Positions 30,588-45,500 are shown, counted from the stretch's first letter. The stretch is DNA of 64,000 nucleotides from Asterochloris sp. CNOR1 (GCA_963969365.1 OZ017759.1:372001-436000); one strand, 5' to 3'. Notes: a model not told the origin generated them from the sequence alone. A program made the numbers and translations.

Positions 30588-33500
30588 TCAGGTGCTCACA
30601 AACCTTCTGGCAGCATGGAGTAGGGAGGGGAACTGGTTTTGCCTGAGAGGCCGTGGGTGCCTGATCTCGGCGTCCTGTTCCTGTCTGTCAATCAGCTCCA
30701 CAAGATCATCTAGCGCGGCAACCAGCTCATTACTGTCAGGCAACGACAACTGTGCCGGAGCGGTGCGGCGGTAATGATCGATTTTTGACCTCAGGTCATT
30801 GATCTGCAGCACCAAGAAACGCCACAAGTCAGTGCCAGCATTGGTGGCGCAGCATGGCTATGCCTGCAGAGAGGACTGCACAGTGCAGTGCCATGCTGCT
30901 TCAGCCAGTCGTCGACTCAGGCGCTGGCCTTGCTCAGACACATGCCAACAAGCCATCTGAATACACAGAAACGCTTTACGGTAGCGACTCACCTTCTCAT
31001 CCCTCTTGTTCCAGGCCCAGGCCTCGCTCATGCGGATGTCATCTGTGGTGCCCCGCAGGTGCAGCAGGCGCACACGGCTGTGCATCAGGCGTGCCCGCAT
31101 GAACGGCTCCCTGGCCTCCTGGCCCCCCTCAGGGTCCCCTTGCTGGCGCTCCAGGAGGGCGTCATATGCACGCTCCACTTGGGTCAGGCCAGAGTCCCGG
31201 TTGCCCTGGCTGGGCCCCATGACCTCGCGTGCCTGCAGGCAGAGGATTCCAACATTGCATGTGAGGAGACTGTGTGCAAAGCCACAGACAGCCAGGGTGG
31301 TGGGCTGCATTCCTGACAGTCCAGGCCGACCCCCTGTGCCTCGCATGCCTGCAGGCAGCGCCTGCACGCTTGCTGAAGCATCTAGAAACTGGGTTGTGGG
31401 TGTGCCGGAATAGTGCACTTGCCGGCGGGCTGGAAGCTGCATGCAAGTCGCTGCATGCAAGACGCTGCACTGTAGTGCATGGGAGTGCTGAGTGGCTGAG
31501 GGGACCCTTCCAGGCATCCAGACAGTGACTTCGCAGCGCAGATGTGCAGCCAACAGTCTGGGGCTGCAGCCAGGGCTGGAGAAAAGGGTGTGGGATCCAC
31601 GCAGCAACAGCAGCCCTCCACTGGGCTGCTTGCACAAGGCTGGGCTGCTTGCACAGCTTGGAGTCCCCTTCCAGCCTAGCAAGCCCCGACCTCACACAAC
31701 CCAGTGCCTCTGCCACCACTGCATCCTGCGCCACTCCTGCCCTTCCGGAAGCCAGCAGCGGCCACATCCCAGAAGGACTGCTGCCAAGCCCTCCCTGTGC
31801 GTGCATATGCATGCTGCACAGCAGATGGTGCTTTGACAAATGCTAGCACTATCTCTCCAGCCCCACACATATGTACATGCCCTTCGCAACACCAGGGCAT
31901 TCCCACCAGCTGCATGCTGCCTGACTCCAAGCCCGTTCTCGTTGTGACGACAGCACTTCCTGGCAGCACTGCTGCAGCATCCTCACAGGGCACAGGGGTG
32001 ACATGCACAGATTGTTGTGCTGTGTTTTTTGCCCTACAGACACCTCCTTCGCACAGCAGACTCCTCTGCCCCTGCCCGCACTCACCACAATCAGTGAGTC
32101 CACAACGGCTGCATGCTGTGCAACTCCAGGCCTGTTCTCAGCTGGCGGTGGCCACCGCCCAATGGCCAGCTCCTCCAGCCTCAGAATCAGGTGCTCGAGG
32201 GGCATGGCCCACTGGTGGATGTGAGGGCCCAGATCGCGCAGGCGCTGCAGCACTTCCCCAAAGGCTGCCTCTGCTTGATCAGGGGTGCATGCGCCCTCAC
32301 GAGACGCCAGCATCTTGGGACCCTGCAGCGCGGCCGGGCACACGTTGTTGGATGACGCAATGCAGACCTGCAGCGGCTCTGCCAGAGGCTGCCTCTCGGG
32401 GGAAGTGCCCTTACAAGACGCCAGCATCTTGGAACCGGTAGGCATGTGGTACAGACCAGGCGCTGGAGCACCTTGCCAAAAGCTGCCTCTGCTGCACTGC
32501 AGGTGCCCTCCTGGGGGGGGCTCAGCAGCTTGGCACCCTGAAGGTCAAGCATGAACAACTCTGGCTCCAGCATCGACCCCTCTCCACTTCCACAACGAAA
32601 TCATGGGCCCAACAGAACCCACCTGCAGGAGGTACAGCTTCCACAGCTCCTGCAGGTCTCGCGGCTCCAGGCGGTTCCCCTGCCCGGCCGCGTCGGCCAG
32701 CTGCAGGCACACGTCCCAGTACCGCTGGGGCACTGCCACCGAGTACAGCTCCTGCAGCTCCATCACGCTGCACTCCACGGCGGCCAGGGCCCTCTGTAGG
32801 GCCGGCTTGGAACCCTCATCAGCTGTCTGCAGGCAGACATGAGGGAGATGAAGGGGGTTGAAGAGTCACTCCAAATGAGTAGAAGGGGTTGGATGTTTGG
32901 GGCCAATGATGGGCCGCCAGGGTGTGTGGCAGCTGCGTCTGCTTCCTGCAGGCTCAGTTGGGACGAACTGTGCAGGGGATGCAGCCAATGGAGCCTGACA
33001 GGCGGAGCACACATCCCAGCCAGTTCAATATCTCACTGCCATTGACTACTGCAGGCTGTCATAAGAAGACAAGACAAGAAGCACAGCAGGCATGCCTGTC
33101 CTCCTGTGCTGCAGCACAGCGCACCTCAGGCAGGTCACTGCACTTGTATGCCCACCCAGTCTGTGAGCCTGTGGGTCACTGAACCCCGTTGCAACTACAC
33201 ATGCAGGCCCCGGCAGGACGGCCAGTGGTCATGGCAGAGTCGCCAAGCCACTGCAGCCCATCTGCTACTCCTGCCACCAGCACTGTGCAGGCTACGTTGC
33301 CAAGCCCCCCAGTCCCAATGCAGCCCAGCAGCGCCCTGTTCCTCTGCACAGGTACATATTCCCATGGCCACTGCAGCCCTCAGACCGGCAGATCTCAGGC
33401 AGTTGGCAGTGACCACTTGCTGATGCAGTAAGTTACCACGCCTCTGAGGCTCACTGCTACAGGGGCCCCTGCAGGACAGCTCATCCTCCTGGATGCTTTC

Positions 33501-36500
33501 CTTCTGCTCACCTGCAGGTCACTCCTCAGGCGCTCTGCAATGGCCATCTGCAAGTCAGCGCTCTGAACGCGGCACTCCAGCGCATCCTTCCAGGCATCCC
33601 TGCCGGAGTCATAGGCCTGCAGGGACGACAGGGGGACGTTGGACCCTGACCCACCAGAGTAGGCCTCCATGAGCCACACATTCATTTTGCCTCCCCTCCA
33701 GAGCCATTTGCCTGCAAACCTTAGACATTGCCGCATTCAAACCAACTCTGGCCCAGTCAAGGAGACAGGGCTTGGCGCCCCTGCCGGTCTGTCACAACTC
33801 AGCCACTCTGGATGCTGCTCCCTGTACCAATGGCAGACACTTGCGCAAGGTGTGAACTCGCTAAATCCACCCCTGTTTTGTACTGTGGGCAGGGCCTGCT
33901 CCTCAACACAGCGCCTCTTCCAGCATTGCACAGCAGACACACTTCTGCTGCTGCTCATGCAGTCAGTCGAAACACAGCCAGGCCCTGTGCTGCTCGCTGC
34001 ACAGAGGCGCCCTTGAGACAGGAACAAGGACCTTTGAGGGTTCCACACAACCCTCTGTTACCTCTGCTCGTGCATCCCGCAGCCAGTCCCTGCGCTGCTC
34101 GATGGGCAGAGCCTTCTCCTCAGGGGGCGCAGGGGCCAGGGCCAGGGTCTCCCACATCTTGCCCGCCCGCTCACGGGCAACTTGAATCGTCTGCGTGGGC
34201 TGGCGCATCGCCGTCGCATCCTCCGCCTCTCGGTGGTACAGCCTAGCTAGAGCCTCCACACACACCCTCTGCAGCAGGCAGCGCTTGTTCTGTGGCAGGC
34301 AACAGATGGGCAGGGGAGTGGGCAGCGACAAACACAAGCGTCAGGTTGCCAGTCAGCACAAGACCCTCACGCAGATTCTGTGCAGGGGCAAGGTGTGGGA
34401 TTACTGAGGACTTGTTGTGGAGGCTGACACAGGGCAGCGGCCTGGTCCTGCTGCAGGCAGCAAGAGGTGCAGGCAGGGCCGTGCCAGGGGGTTAGGGGTT
34501 GAAGACTCACACATGAACCGCTGTCCTGACATGGTGGGCACAGGCATCTCAGCACTGATCTCAGTGGATGCCCTGACTGCTGATTATGGCTTCCTCACCC
34601 TTCCCAGCAAGCCCATAGGGGGGCCCGCCATAGGATCGTTGGCACAGGGAAGTACTGGTCGATCTGCGCCAGGCCCACTCATTGAATCAGCTTTGCCTCA
34701 GGCAGCCCCTGCTGTCCCTTCCACATGTGCCTGACTTGGCGTAGCTTGATGCTGTGCTCCCCCTCACCTGCTGACGGTTGAGCTGTTGCCCCTCTGGCAA
34801 CTCCCCGTTGCTCTGCACACCGCCGCACTGCATGAGATGGGTTTCAATGCGCTTCTTGCCCGTTCTCCCGGACTGGCGCGCCGCCTCGATGAGGTCCTCC
34901 ACCGCCCCCATCTCGATCAGGACGCTGAGCACCTCCTCTTGCAGCAGCGTGTCCTTGGCACTCTCTGTGATGTCCTGCAGGGCAAGTATGGGGTGTGTGT
35001 GGGTGCCCCCTGACAGGGAGTTCTTGCAGATTAGGCTGTGGTTTGGCAGTGCAAGGGGCAATGCTGAGCACCAAGTCCTGCAGCAGGGTTTCCAGGACAC
35101 CACCTTTGGCAGCAGAAGATTCCCGAGGCACACTGGGCAATGTACTGGATGGCCACTCGTGCATGTCATAATGCCAGCTGGCACCTTGATACTCACGGCG
35201 GCCAAGCAGGACATTGCAGAAGATGCACTGGGAAAGTCTGCTGCATGCTTTTCATCTGCAGCAGGGGTGCTTGAGCAACCCCCCATAGCATGCAACAAGG
35301 CTGGAGGTCGTGTGCACATAGAAGCCTCGCAAAAGTGCAGGCAGCCAAGACCGCGCAGTCCCTGTGCTGCGCAGCTGCCCGACCGCAGTCTCATGGCACA
35401 GGGACACCGCCGTCAGCATGCTCTGGTAGGTGGGCCTTTGGTGTTGCACTACGCTTGAGAATTTACGAGGGGCGCTATGCAGCAGGCCAATCCTTGAGGG
35501 ATCACATATGCGTCAGGCAGGCCATGATGCTGTGAGGCCCTTGCAGGTCTTTGCTTTGCTGTCCAGCCTGCCTGTCACGAATATGGCTGTCCCTCATCAT
35601 GCACTGACCGGGGCCTGTACCTGCCCTACTCCTGCAGCAGCCTGGCTTGGGGCAGGTGGCAAGCAGACACAAATGTGTGCCCCTGCAGCCCCCCTGCACG
35701 CTGCCATCCTGCAGCCACTGAGCTGCTTTGCCTCTGCAATGCAGGTGCCCCTGCTGGTGAATCTGCAGAAGTCACCCCTCTGCTTGCAAAGCTGGGCGGG
35801 TGGGCAGCTTTGCAAGAAGGGGAGTGGACCCCCGCATATTCACCATCATGCAGCTGGCGCAGGCCAAGGCCAAAGCGCTGGACTCGGCTGAGCGCAGCAG
35901 CATCCCTCTCAGCACAGTATTCAAGGTAGGCAAGGAGGGGTGCATGCCATGTAAGGCAAGCAATTCCAGGACCAGCTTGTTGGGTTCCACAAGGTCAATG
36001 GAGCCTTGCTTAAAGGCGTATGCAGGCTCCAGCCAGTAGCACAGCACCTCCCGCACAGCTCTACACAGCAGGGTCTGTGTTTGCCATGCCCCCTATCTGA
36101 TGCGCTGAACACTTTTGAGGGCTTTGCCAGTTGCATGCATCAAAGTGCAGGGTGGCATTGCACCAGAGACGCCAGAGATGAATGTCCCGCTTGAATGGTC
36201 GTAATGTTGAGCCTGCAGTGTTAGTCGCCTGCAAGTCAGCCGCCAGCTGTAACATGCCGTGGTGGACTTGCCCACAGACTGAGAGGAGCCCTGCCGTGAA
36301 CGCCTTCATGGGCAGGCCCGACCGCTTGCCACAGTGTTCACCTGTGGTGGTGCTCCAGCTGCCCTGGGAACCCTGCTCATGGCAGTCCTGGCCACGCTGC
36401 TCATATTGCTCTGGCCACCCTGTACTCCCCGGTCGTCACGACCAAAAAATGCAGACCAGGCAGAGCAAGTATGACCAGGTCGGCCAGGGCGGCTACTTTT

Positions 36501-39500
36501 AGTCATCCCACCCTGCAAGTGAGAGCCATGCAACTTTTGCCAATGCAGACATCAAGTGTATCAGCAACAATGTCAAGGACGCAGAACAGTCTGAAGATCC
36601 CCCCAGCGAGCCGGCTGGTTCATGTGAAACAAAGCACCTCAAACACCACAGAAAGGCAGATATGAATCTCCAACAGCACCAGGGGCAAATTGCAGTCAAC
36701 TGTGTTGGAAGTCTCCTTGGCATTGCTTCACAAAAGAAAACGCATCCTCTCCCAGCCACGTGCATAGGAAAATGTGCTTGCTTTGGAGATGGAGTCAGGA
36801 CTTACAGTGCCACGCTCTTGCTACACAGACAGAATCCCTGAGCAGGTTGATTAGACAAAGCAAGCAAGCAGGCCCTCTGCCAGGGAGACAGTTCCCGATG
36901 TGCTCTGGTCGGGATGGCTAACAGATTGGGTCCTCAGCATCTCTGCTACCTTGCAGGCAGCATGCATTTTGCACTAGTCTGCCTAAATTGCCTTCGGGCA
37001 GACCAATGCAAACACACGCTGCCTGCAGTATCACTCTACAGCAGGGACTCCGCATTCATCTTTGTGAACAGATCCTATCACCCTGTCTTGAAGCGCAGCA
37101 CAAGACGCACGGCAAAGCCTGGAGCACTGAACGTCCCTAGCTGAGACCTCCCCATGTTGGCAGTTGATGCAGCACTGCCTTCTTTACAAGCGCCTCCCAG
37201 CACTTTTGTCTATGCATATCGGGTGCCCCAAACATTCAATTGCCGGCTCCACTCTCTCAACAAGGAGGCTGTTTTGCTTTGAGACGCAAGACACCTCTGG
37301 CAGAGGCCAGGCCGCACCCATGACTTGTTGCACAGCATGCGCTCTGCACAGTCTTGGGAGCTCTTGAGACTGTGCATGCTACCAAAGGACTCTGCGAGCA
37401 GTGAGTCCAGCACACCCTGCCGGACGACGAGCAGGTTTCATCCTCTAAAACTGGACCCAGAAACCCCTGAGGCAGGGACTTGGCCAGGGCCTCATGCACA
37501 GAGAACAAGCACTATTGCTGACCTGTTTCCTCTGATCAAAACACATCCAGCGTGGAGCACTGGAGCCTTACCCAGATTCAGAATGCTGAACATGTCTGCT
37601 GCTTGCTGACCCATCAGCTAACAGCCACTTTTAACAGGGCACAACTTGACGATGCTGGACCTTCTGGGACTTCCCAGATCTGCCAGCATCCACCTCAAAC
37701 CCCTTTGTATCCTTCTATCACACATCGCTCAACTATAAAGCCACAACAGCACAGCGGCCCAGTCAGCGCTTCAGCCAGCGCTGCACTAGGTAGCTGTGCT
37801 GTATTGGCAGTGTAGCATGCATGCATGGTTTGAAAAGTCTACCTCATGCCGACGGGAAGATATGGAGACCATGGCGCTTCAACAGGACGGCTCCCTGCAT
37901 GACTGGCGGGAGCACACGCCACTTATGCAGGCAGCAGTCACGTTGGAGAGTGAGTAGACCTGCGAGGGTACATGCTACAGGGACCAATCTTCTGACAGTG
38001 CTGAATGAGCCATTCTCTGTGCTGGTGTGTCAGGAGGACTTCTGCTAGTTAAGCACAGTGCCAAAGGACAGACACCGCACCTTTCCAGCATCAGCCGGTG
38101 CCATACAGAAAGGCGGGCATCTCATTGGCTTACGGTGGATTTATGATTGACACTGGAACAGACACAAACGCAACATCAATGCGTCATAGAGTAGATGCTC
38201 AGCGTGTAGGCCGTCATTGTGTGTCAGCCGGTCACAGGAGGTCCCGACAGCTACAGAGCACTTTCTCAGCCTGAGAAGTGCTCTGCAGGCTGTCTACTTC
38301 TGTGATACGGTTGCAGACATCCAGGGGTAACTCAAGTGTGGTGATCCGCAATGCTTCAGGCACCAAGCCTGTTCTGCGCAAGATATAAACAAGCCTTAGT
38401 ATCACATGCCCTGCCACAGTGGTCCTATTGCGGTGCTCCTGAGCTGGTTAGGGACATACAGCCTGCAGAGCACTATCTCAACCTGAGAAGGTGCTGTGCA
38501 GGCTATTGACATTTGTGACCTACTCAGGAGCACCCAGAATAGCGTAAGGGTGGTAAGCTGTAATGCTTCGGAAATCAAGCCATTCATGCACATATAAGCT
38601 GTGTACCAATGCCCTGCCACCATGGCCTTACCAGCCCTGGGTCGCTGATCTGGTCATGAATAACAGCCACCGTGCATGTTCTATTTAAGAATGAGAAGGT
38701 TTTCTGCAAGCTGTCGATTCTGTGAGCTGGTCACAGAAAGGGATAGCTCAACTGTGGTGATATCCAGAGCTTCAGGCAGGTCTGCACAGAAGACATTCTG
38801 CAAGCCATGATGTCACATGCCCTGCCAGACTGGCTCCCCCAGCCCAGTGCACCTGGCTCTTGCCATCCTCAATATCACCTAACACCTTTATGCAAGACTC
38901 CCCCCATGAGCAGGTACAGGGCCTCTCCTGTCCCCCCTGTGCAGCATGTCCAGCTGCTCCTGCTCAGCAGTTGTGCAGCATCCTCTGCAGGTGGCTTCCT
39001 CACATGTATCCGAATCAAATATGTTGCCCTGTGTGCAAATGAGGCTGTCGCCGCCAAAGTGCCACAGTGTGCCCTCACATTTCTGCAGCGACCATGCAGC
39101 TTGATGACATCAGAGCCATCACTGGGTCCTGGCCCTGACCTAGTCTACTTGCTGGTGCCATGCAGCCTGCGAATACCCAAACCACCACAATTTTCATTGT
39201 CCACCTGGACCACCTGCCTCTCCACAGTCACAGGTGACACTGTGACCACAGAGGAGCTCTGCCCGCCTCTGTCCCTTGCCTGCAGGCACGGCTGCAAACC
39301 CACATCTGACACTGATGCCTCAGCTTGACCCCTCTCTCTCACCTGCACCAGCTGCCTTAGGCGCTGCTGCCTGGCCAGGGGGTTCTGGATGAGCTCAGCA
39401 GGGATTGCGTCCTGCGCCTCCTGAGGGTTCCTCAAACCCTTGACCAGCTGCAGGAGGGGACCGTAGCACTCCGAGATGCGCCTCTGCAGGCAGACAACAA

Positions 39501-42500
39501 GTCCGTCAGTACCGCATCAAGATGACCAATGCGGGTTTTGCTGCTGACACACCCATGCGCGAAAGGGATGATGTGGTCTTGTGGTCTTGGACGGCAGGAA
39601 GAGCAAGGAGTCCTGCTGCAAACCCCAGTGTTTAGGACTTCAGATGTCTTGTGACCGCCAAGCTGAGGCACGTGGCAGCACCAGTGACCCTGCCTCTGCA
39701 CACGGCCCAGCATGATGCTGTCCCAGCCTTGCTTGCCAATGTCAGCTCTGTGTTTGTGCAGCCAAACAGCAGCCCAGCTGTGGTGCCTTCCACATTGCTG
39801 CTTGCACAGGCTGGCAAGCCTGACAGGGTGCAGACGCCTGCGCGCCTCTGTAGCTATGCCTCTGCCTGCAGAGGGACAGCATTAAACCCTAGATCCTAAC
39901 CGACTGGAGATGCCCCTATCAGTGTGCAGGGCTGGGATACTGAACCGATGTCTGCCACTACCCCTGTCAGGCATGATCAGTTTCAAACCAAGCTTGCTCG
40001 ATTGCCCAAAAATGTGTCCGGCCACGCCTGAAAGAAGGTGTGCAAAGCATCAACGCAGCTTCACTTTCCAGCCGTCGCCTGGGATACCAGCATTATGTGG
40101 CATCCAGTGATGCTGCTGAGCCTCCGGTCTGCTGTGCCTGCTGTCCTGCACCTGACCTGGTTGTGCCCTTATCTGCAGGACTGTATCCCTGCATCTTGAC
40201 CCTGACTGACTCAAACGCCCTAGAAACGGACCTCGCGTGGGCTGGAGCCTGCACGCACCCGCCTGACGGCTTCATTGACAATGTAGAACACGACAAGCTG
40301 GCCCTGGTAACCCCTACCTCACGCAGACTCCGGACCTCCTCTCCCGCCTGGAAAGCCATGCTGAGAGGGACACTGCTGCGGCCGGCCGGGTCCAGCGCCT
40401 GGGCCTTGGCCTGCGCCAGCTGCACAATGCCTGCCCACCCGCCCAGGTTCGCTAGAAGGGGTGTAACCCACTGCAGGTCCACCAGCAGAGGCACCTGCAG
40501 GCACAGGCAAAGCAGCTTGGGGGCTACAGGACGTCAGCGTGCGAATGCACCTCAGGGGGGCACATGTCTGTGCTTGCATTGCGCTGATCACCTGACGCAA
40601 GCCAGGCTGCTGCAGGATACAGGCATGTATGGCCAATGCTGATGCCTGATGAGGAACAGCCACATTTGTGACAGGCACGCAGAACATCAAAGCCACGACC
40701 TGAAAGACCCTTTGAGATTTGCGGCCTGCCTGGAGCATATATGATCCCTCAAGAGTTGTTCTGCTACGCAGCACCCTGATAGTATGTCAAGCAGAGTGTA
40801 CCTTGGAAGACCTACCTCGCAGAGCATGTTCACAGCAGCATCCCTGTGCTGCGCAGCTGCGGACGGGGACTGTGCGGTCTCGGCTGCCCGCACAAAACGC
40901 ATGGCATCTGCGTACACCCGATCGCCAGCCTTGAAGATGGCAGGGGCCACTGATGCCAGGTCAGTCGCCAGCCCTTTCGCCCGCTCATCTGCAGAGCACA
41001 GGACAAAATGATGAGTGTGTTGGTGTTGTTTGTCATTGTTGATGGGTTCTTGTTGTCTCAACGCTGTCTCTGGTAGCATCTGGATGAGTAGTGGGGGCAG
41101 TGGAGGCAACTGATGCCAGGGTAGAGACCATGCCCGTTGCCCAGTTGTCTCTTGCCGCTGTTCACTGGGCTCACGAGCGACAAAAGGACTGCAGCACTCC
41201 GACCCTGTAAAGCCACACGTGGTCGATCCAGAGACAGTGTTGGTGGACGCGTCATGGTGTGCATGCACCACAGTCTGCGTCATGAGAGATGTATCATGAA
41301 TCGCTGATGCATGATGCACACCAAGATGCAGGCAGACCCTAGTGGATATATGCCATGACACGTCAATCACCACAGCGCCTCAGGAATGACCGCCTGTGGC
41401 TTCACAGAGCTGAGAGCTGCACTCCGACTGGTCAGTGAGAAGCCCGTGTATACAAAGCGTGGGGCCTGCGAGCAGTGCCCTTCTCTGGGCTGTCAAAGGC
41501 GCCTGGTTGGGGTGCCATCTGTTGGCTCCCCAATGGTTCCTCTAGCGAGGAAGCCCGCGTGGCTTCCTGGTTGGAGACACCAACGAAGAGCCGACAGGTG
41601 GCATCCCGGACAGCCGGGTTTGGCTGCCATGACCACAGGGGCCGGCTATGGTTGAATGCCACCAATGCCGGGTCAGTGATCAGGCCCAGTGAGCCCAGCG
41701 TCTGCTGGGGATGGTGCAGGCTCTGAGGTGAGTTATTTCCGTGTGCAGCATCAGGTCCAGCATGGAGCACTCTGAAGCAGTTTGCTGCAACCATACTATC
41801 AGTGTAGTAGACACGCACACTGCCTACGCCTGCTGACAGGTACTCCAGGATGGCCATCATCATCCTGTTGCTGATAATGACTTTTGGGCAGCCTGTGCTG
41901 CTAAGAAGCAGATGTCAAACGACATCCTGACAGCATCAACATGCAGAGGGGAGAGATGTGCCAAGGGCTGGCCCCAACAGCCTGCCTGGGCTCGTACAGC
42001 TGTGGACACCAGAAAGTCATGAGGAACAAATGTGTGCTGCGCTCACCATCAGGCCGCAGGTGGACTGCCCCCAGCCTGGCTGTCGGCGCAGCACACATTG
42101 CCCATGACTATCTGGTGATGCTGGAGGAGCACCCCCGGCTGTGTGACAGCTGCAGAGGGACACAGACACAGACGACTGCCATGCAAAGCAGGTGTGGAGA
42201 ATGCTGTAACACTCCCAAGCCTCAAAAGGCAAGCATATGCCGGCACGCTGCACTCAGCTGAGAGCCCAGATGTTGCTGTGTGCTTGTCTAGTGATGCTGG
42301 AGGGGCTAGCGGGCTGAATGCCCAACGTGGACGGACCTGACATGGCATGCAGAACTCCCCCAGGTTTTCAGCACTTGTCACGCTTGTCCGCTGACACTGA
42401 AGGGGCAAAACGGTGGATGGCGAGAGACGCAGAATGCTCTGCTTGACGCGCAGGCTACAAGTCGGCTGGACCCACCCCAGTCACACATGACAAGCAATGA

Positions 42501-45500
42501 GAGAAGATTTGAGCTGCGGTCAGCCTGACTCTCAGCGCAGCTCAGCTCCTCCCACTCTTGTCCAGTGAGGCTAGAGGGGCAAGCAGGCTGGGTCCCAGTT
42601 GTAGATGGCAAGAGGTGCATACTGCACAAGTCAACTGGACTACCCTAGACACACATGACAGGCATGCATGAAGCAGCTGAATGTCAGGCTCGGCCTGACA
42701 CTCAGCACAGCACAGCCCCTCCCAAGCTTGCCCAGCGAGGCTGGAGGGGAGAGCAGCCTGGGTGCCAGGTGTAGACCGCAATATTATGGGGGAGTCAAAA
42801 GCTGCGCTCAGCCTGAGGTCAGCCCCTCCCAAACTTGCCCAGTGAGGCAGCAAGCTGGGTGCCAGGTGTTGATGGTAAGAGATGCAGACTGCACAAGTCG
42901 GGTGGACTGTCAAAGACACACATATCAAGCATAATTTGGTCAGACTGAAGCTGCACTCAGCCTGTCTCTCAGCGCAGCTCAACCCCTCCCATGATTGTCC
43001 AGTGATGCCAGAGGGGAAAGCAGGCTGGCGCCAGGTGTACATGACAAGAGCACACTGCACAAGTCGACTGGACCACTTCAGACATACAAGACAAGAAGCA
43101 TGTATATGCAATCATACCTGCGCTCAGCCTGACTCTGAGCGCAGCACAGTTCCTTCCAGGCTTGTCTGGTAAGGCTGGAGGGGCAAGCAGGCTGGGTGCC
43201 AGGTGTAAATGGCAAGAGACGCAGACTGCACAAGTCGGCTGGACTCCCCCAGACACACATGGCAGGCGTGGATGAAGCAGAGCTGCGCTCAGCCTCTTCC
43301 ACGCCTGCCTTGCATCGCTGGACTGGCAGGCAGATTGGGTGCCAGGTGTAGATGGCAAGAGATGCAACTGCTGGACCATCCCAAACCACATGAGAGAACG
43401 CACGACGGACTGTTCAGCAGCGCACAGCCTAGCTCTAAGCACAGGAGAGCACCCTCCCTGCTTGTCTGGAGGTGGCCGCAGAGATGATGCCGGACACAAT
43501 AACCTCTGTAATTGGCAACCACTATGCTGCCACCTCAAACACACAGAGATGCAGCCTCAGCAGGGCATGGCAGGCTCTGCCACATCATCCCAGTTTTGGC
43601 AAGACAGGCAGACGAGGCCCTTCAGCTGGCTCTGGGCACAGGACAGCCCATTGCATGCATGCCTCAAGAGGCTGGATGGGCAAGCAGGCTGGATCCCAGA
43701 TGCAGAGGGCGGAGATGCAGACTGATGCCCTGACATAGCGTGGCAGGCTCTGCTGAACCACCCCAGATGATGCCAGACAAACACAAGCAGCTCTTCAGCT
43801 GCGCTCAGGCCTGGCTCTGGCGGATGATGGCATGTGCATCCTTGCCTGGTGATGCCACAGAGGCAACCAGCCTGCATGCAAGCTGGTCATGATGACAGAT
43901 GTGAGCTGCGGCCCTGACAGGCTGCAGGCTGCCATGGGTTGAGCACCTAGGGCAAGGCAGTGTGCACGCATTGCAAAAACAGTGCGGGCATGTTGCCTTG
44001 CATGAGATGCCCAGACCCATGTCATTTTTGCAGGGGATGCTGGAGAAGCACCCCAGCTGGGTGACACAGCTGCAGAGGGCCACTACACAGGCGACTGCCA
44101 TGCAAGGCAGGGCTGGAGAATGCTGTAACATCCCAAGCCTCAAGAGATAAGCATATGCAGGCACGCTGCAATCAGCTGAGAACAAGACTATCGCCTCACG
44201 CTTGTCGGGTGATACTGGAGGGGCATGCAGGCTGGGTGCCAGACATGGATGGACCCGACATGGCATGCGGAACTCCCCCAGTCTGCACAACATACCAAGA
44301 ATCTGAGTGCTCAGCTGTAGGGCAGCTCTTTTCACGCTCGTCTGGTGACGTGAAAGGGGCACGGTGATAGACGGCATCAGATGCAGAATGCCGTGGTGGC
44401 AGGGCGGGGCACAAGTTGGCTGGACCACCAAGTCCCACAAAAGAAGCCGGGGCAGGGTTTGGTAGCTGCGCTCAGCCTGGTGCTGAGCGCAGCACAGCCC
44501 CTCCCAAGCTTGTCCAGCGAGGCTGGAGGGGCCAAGCAAACTGGGTGCCAGGTGTAGGTGGCAAGAGATGCACACAGCACAGGTGGGCTGCCAGCCCAGA
44601 CACAGACTAGCCCAGACACACATGACAAGCAAGAAGGCATTGAGCTGCGCTCAGCCTGACTCCGAGTGCAGCACAGGCCCTTCCAGGCTTGTCTGACAGT
44701 GCTGGGGAGGCAACCAGGCTGGGTGCCAGGTGTACATGGCAAGAGGTGCAGACTGCACATGTCGGCTGGACCACCCTAGACACAGATGACAGGCGTGGAT
44801 GAAGCACGCAAGCTGTGCTCAGCGTCAGGCTGGCCCCTCCAGCCTCACCAACAAGCACGGAGAAGGGTCTGTGCTGCGCTCAGCCTGACTCGGAGCGCAG
44901 CAAAGCCCCCTCTGTGCTTGTCTGGTGAGTGTGGAGGGCCAAGCAGGACGGGTGTGGATGGCAAGCAATGCAGGCTGAACAAGCCGGCTCAACATCTCAA
45001 ACCACACGAGAGATGCCACCAAAGTTGCGCTCGTCCGCGCTCAGCTCTGAGCGCTGGAGAGGTGCTTTGGTGCATGTTTAAAATGGCAGCAGTATAGGTG
45101 CCAGATAACAAGGACAGAGTTGCAGACTGACACCAAGACAGGGCGTGGCAGGTTGTGCTAGATCACCTCAAGATCTTTGCTGAGACAGGCAGGGGAGGCC
45201 TTTCCGCTCTGCCCATCCTGCCAGTGGGCACAGAATCGGCAGCTCCATGCTTAATTGAAAAGGTTGGAATGGCAGAACCGACGCCAGCTCTGGATTGGTT
45301 CCAAGATGCAAATCAATGCCTTGCCGGGGCATGGAAGATGTTGCTGATCCACCCCAGACACCTCACTGGACAGAAAGGGAACGCCGCTCAGCCAGGCTCT
45401 GAGGGCAGGAGGGCATGTGCATGTTTGCTTGGTGATGCCAGAGAGACAATCAGCCTGCATGCAGGCTGCTCGTGGTGACAGATGTGGGCTGCGGCCTCTC

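Larger units (their letters stand above)
34975..39342 (-). other. large NUP155 intron between exons 18 and 19
   Basis: A 4.4-kb intron. It contains the reversed copy of two NUP155 exons (35290-36040) and the 205-bp triple repeat (38226-38830). From about 36050 to 38220 I see nothing beyond unstructured sequence; its open frames are short and unlike any family I know. Confidence 0.8.

Noticed and set aside
41432-41863. 143-codon minus-strand frame in the 6-kb NUP155 intron
   Set aside because: No recognisable domain, and NUP155 exons 15 and 16 join in phase without it.
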